The notes beneath the pieces were generated by a model, which was not told the DNA's origin, did no database searches, and worked only from the letters and a program-made list of their open reading frames with translations. Shown here one piece after another: positions 4,906 to 5,082 of a DNA stretch of 5,082 nucleotides. The translations under genes and the position numbers were made by a program. The DNA lies in the NCBI GenBank assembly GCA_964457365.1, contig CAYWFP010000168.1, positions 1 to 5,082 on the forward strand, written 5' to 3'. The DNA comes from CAYWFP01 sp964457365. Lineage in GTDB: Bacteria > Planctomycetota > SZUA-567. Every line of letters begins with the position of its first letter. Position 1 is the first letter of the stretch.

Positions 4906-4937
4906 GAGGTTTTGGGGTTTTTGCACGGGGGCGAGCT

Positions 4938-5082
4938 ATGCCGGCGCTCGATCAGACCGACAGTGAAGGCAACGTGCCCGCCGAGCCGGCGCCGCGGTAC
5001 GTGCTGCAATACGTCAAGGGCGGCGGCCAGCGTCTGCTTCCGCTGGGGGACGCGCCGATCACCATCGGCCGGCACGACTCCT
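4938..5082 (+). CDS. FHA-domain protein, N-terminal fragment (runs off the window)
   Basis: Translation from ATG 4938 gives 48 complete codons with no stop before the window ends. A polar, Pro/Glu-containing tail of about 20 residues (MPALDQTDSEGNVPAEPAPR) is followed by YVLQYVKGGGQRLLPLGDA and then ITIGRHDS. The last piece is the typical beta-strand plus GR motif at the start of a forkhead-associated domain, in which the Arg contacts phosphothreonine-bearing peptides. FHA proteins often work with Ser/Thr kinases or phosphatases, secretion systems or cyclases; the C-terminal part that would decide this lies outside the window. The ribosome binding site is weak (GGGGGCGAG at about 4926-4934), but the strong promoter just upstream supports the start. 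A later in-frame start is less likely because it would cut into the FHA fold. Confidence 0.75.
   Translation, partial: MPALDQTDSEGNVPAEPAPRYVLQYVKGGGQRLLPLGDAPITIGRHDS

Larger units (their letters stand above)
4813..4937 (+). other. Intergenic region between the DUF6868-type and FHA genes
   Basis: This 125-nt gap holds two adjacent inverted repeats (4827-4857 and 4856-4885), a near-consensus promoter (4878-4905) and a short GT-rich leader with TTTTGGGGTTTTT at 4910-4922. I see no small ORF with a convincing ribosome binding site, and no hairpin directly followed by a T-run. Confidence 0.5.

Noticed and set aside
4910..4922. TTTTGGGGTTTTT as a telomere-like or G-quadruplex element, or a terminator T-run
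   Set aside because: There is a single G-tract, so no quadruplex can form within the strand, and no GC-rich stem lies directly before the T stretch. It is probably just a leader sequence.

Overview
The window is a GC-rich (mostly about 65-70% by eye, with one count of 55 G/C in 60 bases at 3361-3420), densely packed bacterial segment coding entirely on the + strand. Codon use, the rich two-component repertoire and a small DUF6868-type membrane protein suggest a GC-rich proteobacterium, probably beta or gamma. No rRNA, marker gene or mobile element allows a firmer placement.

Region 1 (1-103) is a short, locally AT-rich leader. It holds a TATGAT -10-like hexamer inside a 9-bp direct repeat, and probably the promoter of the operon that follows. 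Region 2 (104-4507) is a tightly coupled four-gene signalling operon in which every junction is a 4-nt start/stop overlap (ATGA, GTGA, GTGA). In order it encodes: a response regulator with its DNA-binding HTH at the N-terminus and its receiver at the C-terminus; a soluble hybrid histidine kinase (REC, coiled coil, HisKA, HATPase); a REC, coiled coil and PAS-like protein; and a REC, coiled coil, HD-GYP-like, REC protein whose HD-GYP module has lost most metal-binding residues. The operon thus carries five receiver domains with their key residues present and only one kinase. None of the proteins has an obvious membrane segment.

Region 3 (4508-4812) is a 62-nt gap with a plausible sigma70-type promoter, a palindrome over its -10 and a long-range inverted repeat covering the Shine-Dalgarno, followed by a two-helix DUF6868-type membrane protein of 80 residues. 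Region 4 (4813-5082) is a 125-nt gap with two hairpins and a near-consensus promoter (TTGACA, 16 nt, TATGAT), then the first 48 codons of a protein that begins with an FHA (phosphothreonine-binding) domain and is cut by the window end.

Inferred working model: the soluble kinase senses an intracellular cue through its own receiver or partners and phosphorylates several receivers. One acts on DNA (gene 1). The other two proteins (genes 3 and 4) look like protein-protein signalling hubs rather than enzymes. Gene 4 was probably once a cyclic-di-GMP phosphodiesterase and now looks like a binding or scaffolding module. The most unusual item in the window is this receiver-rich, enzyme-poor operon with a degenerate HD-GYP domain between two intact receivers.
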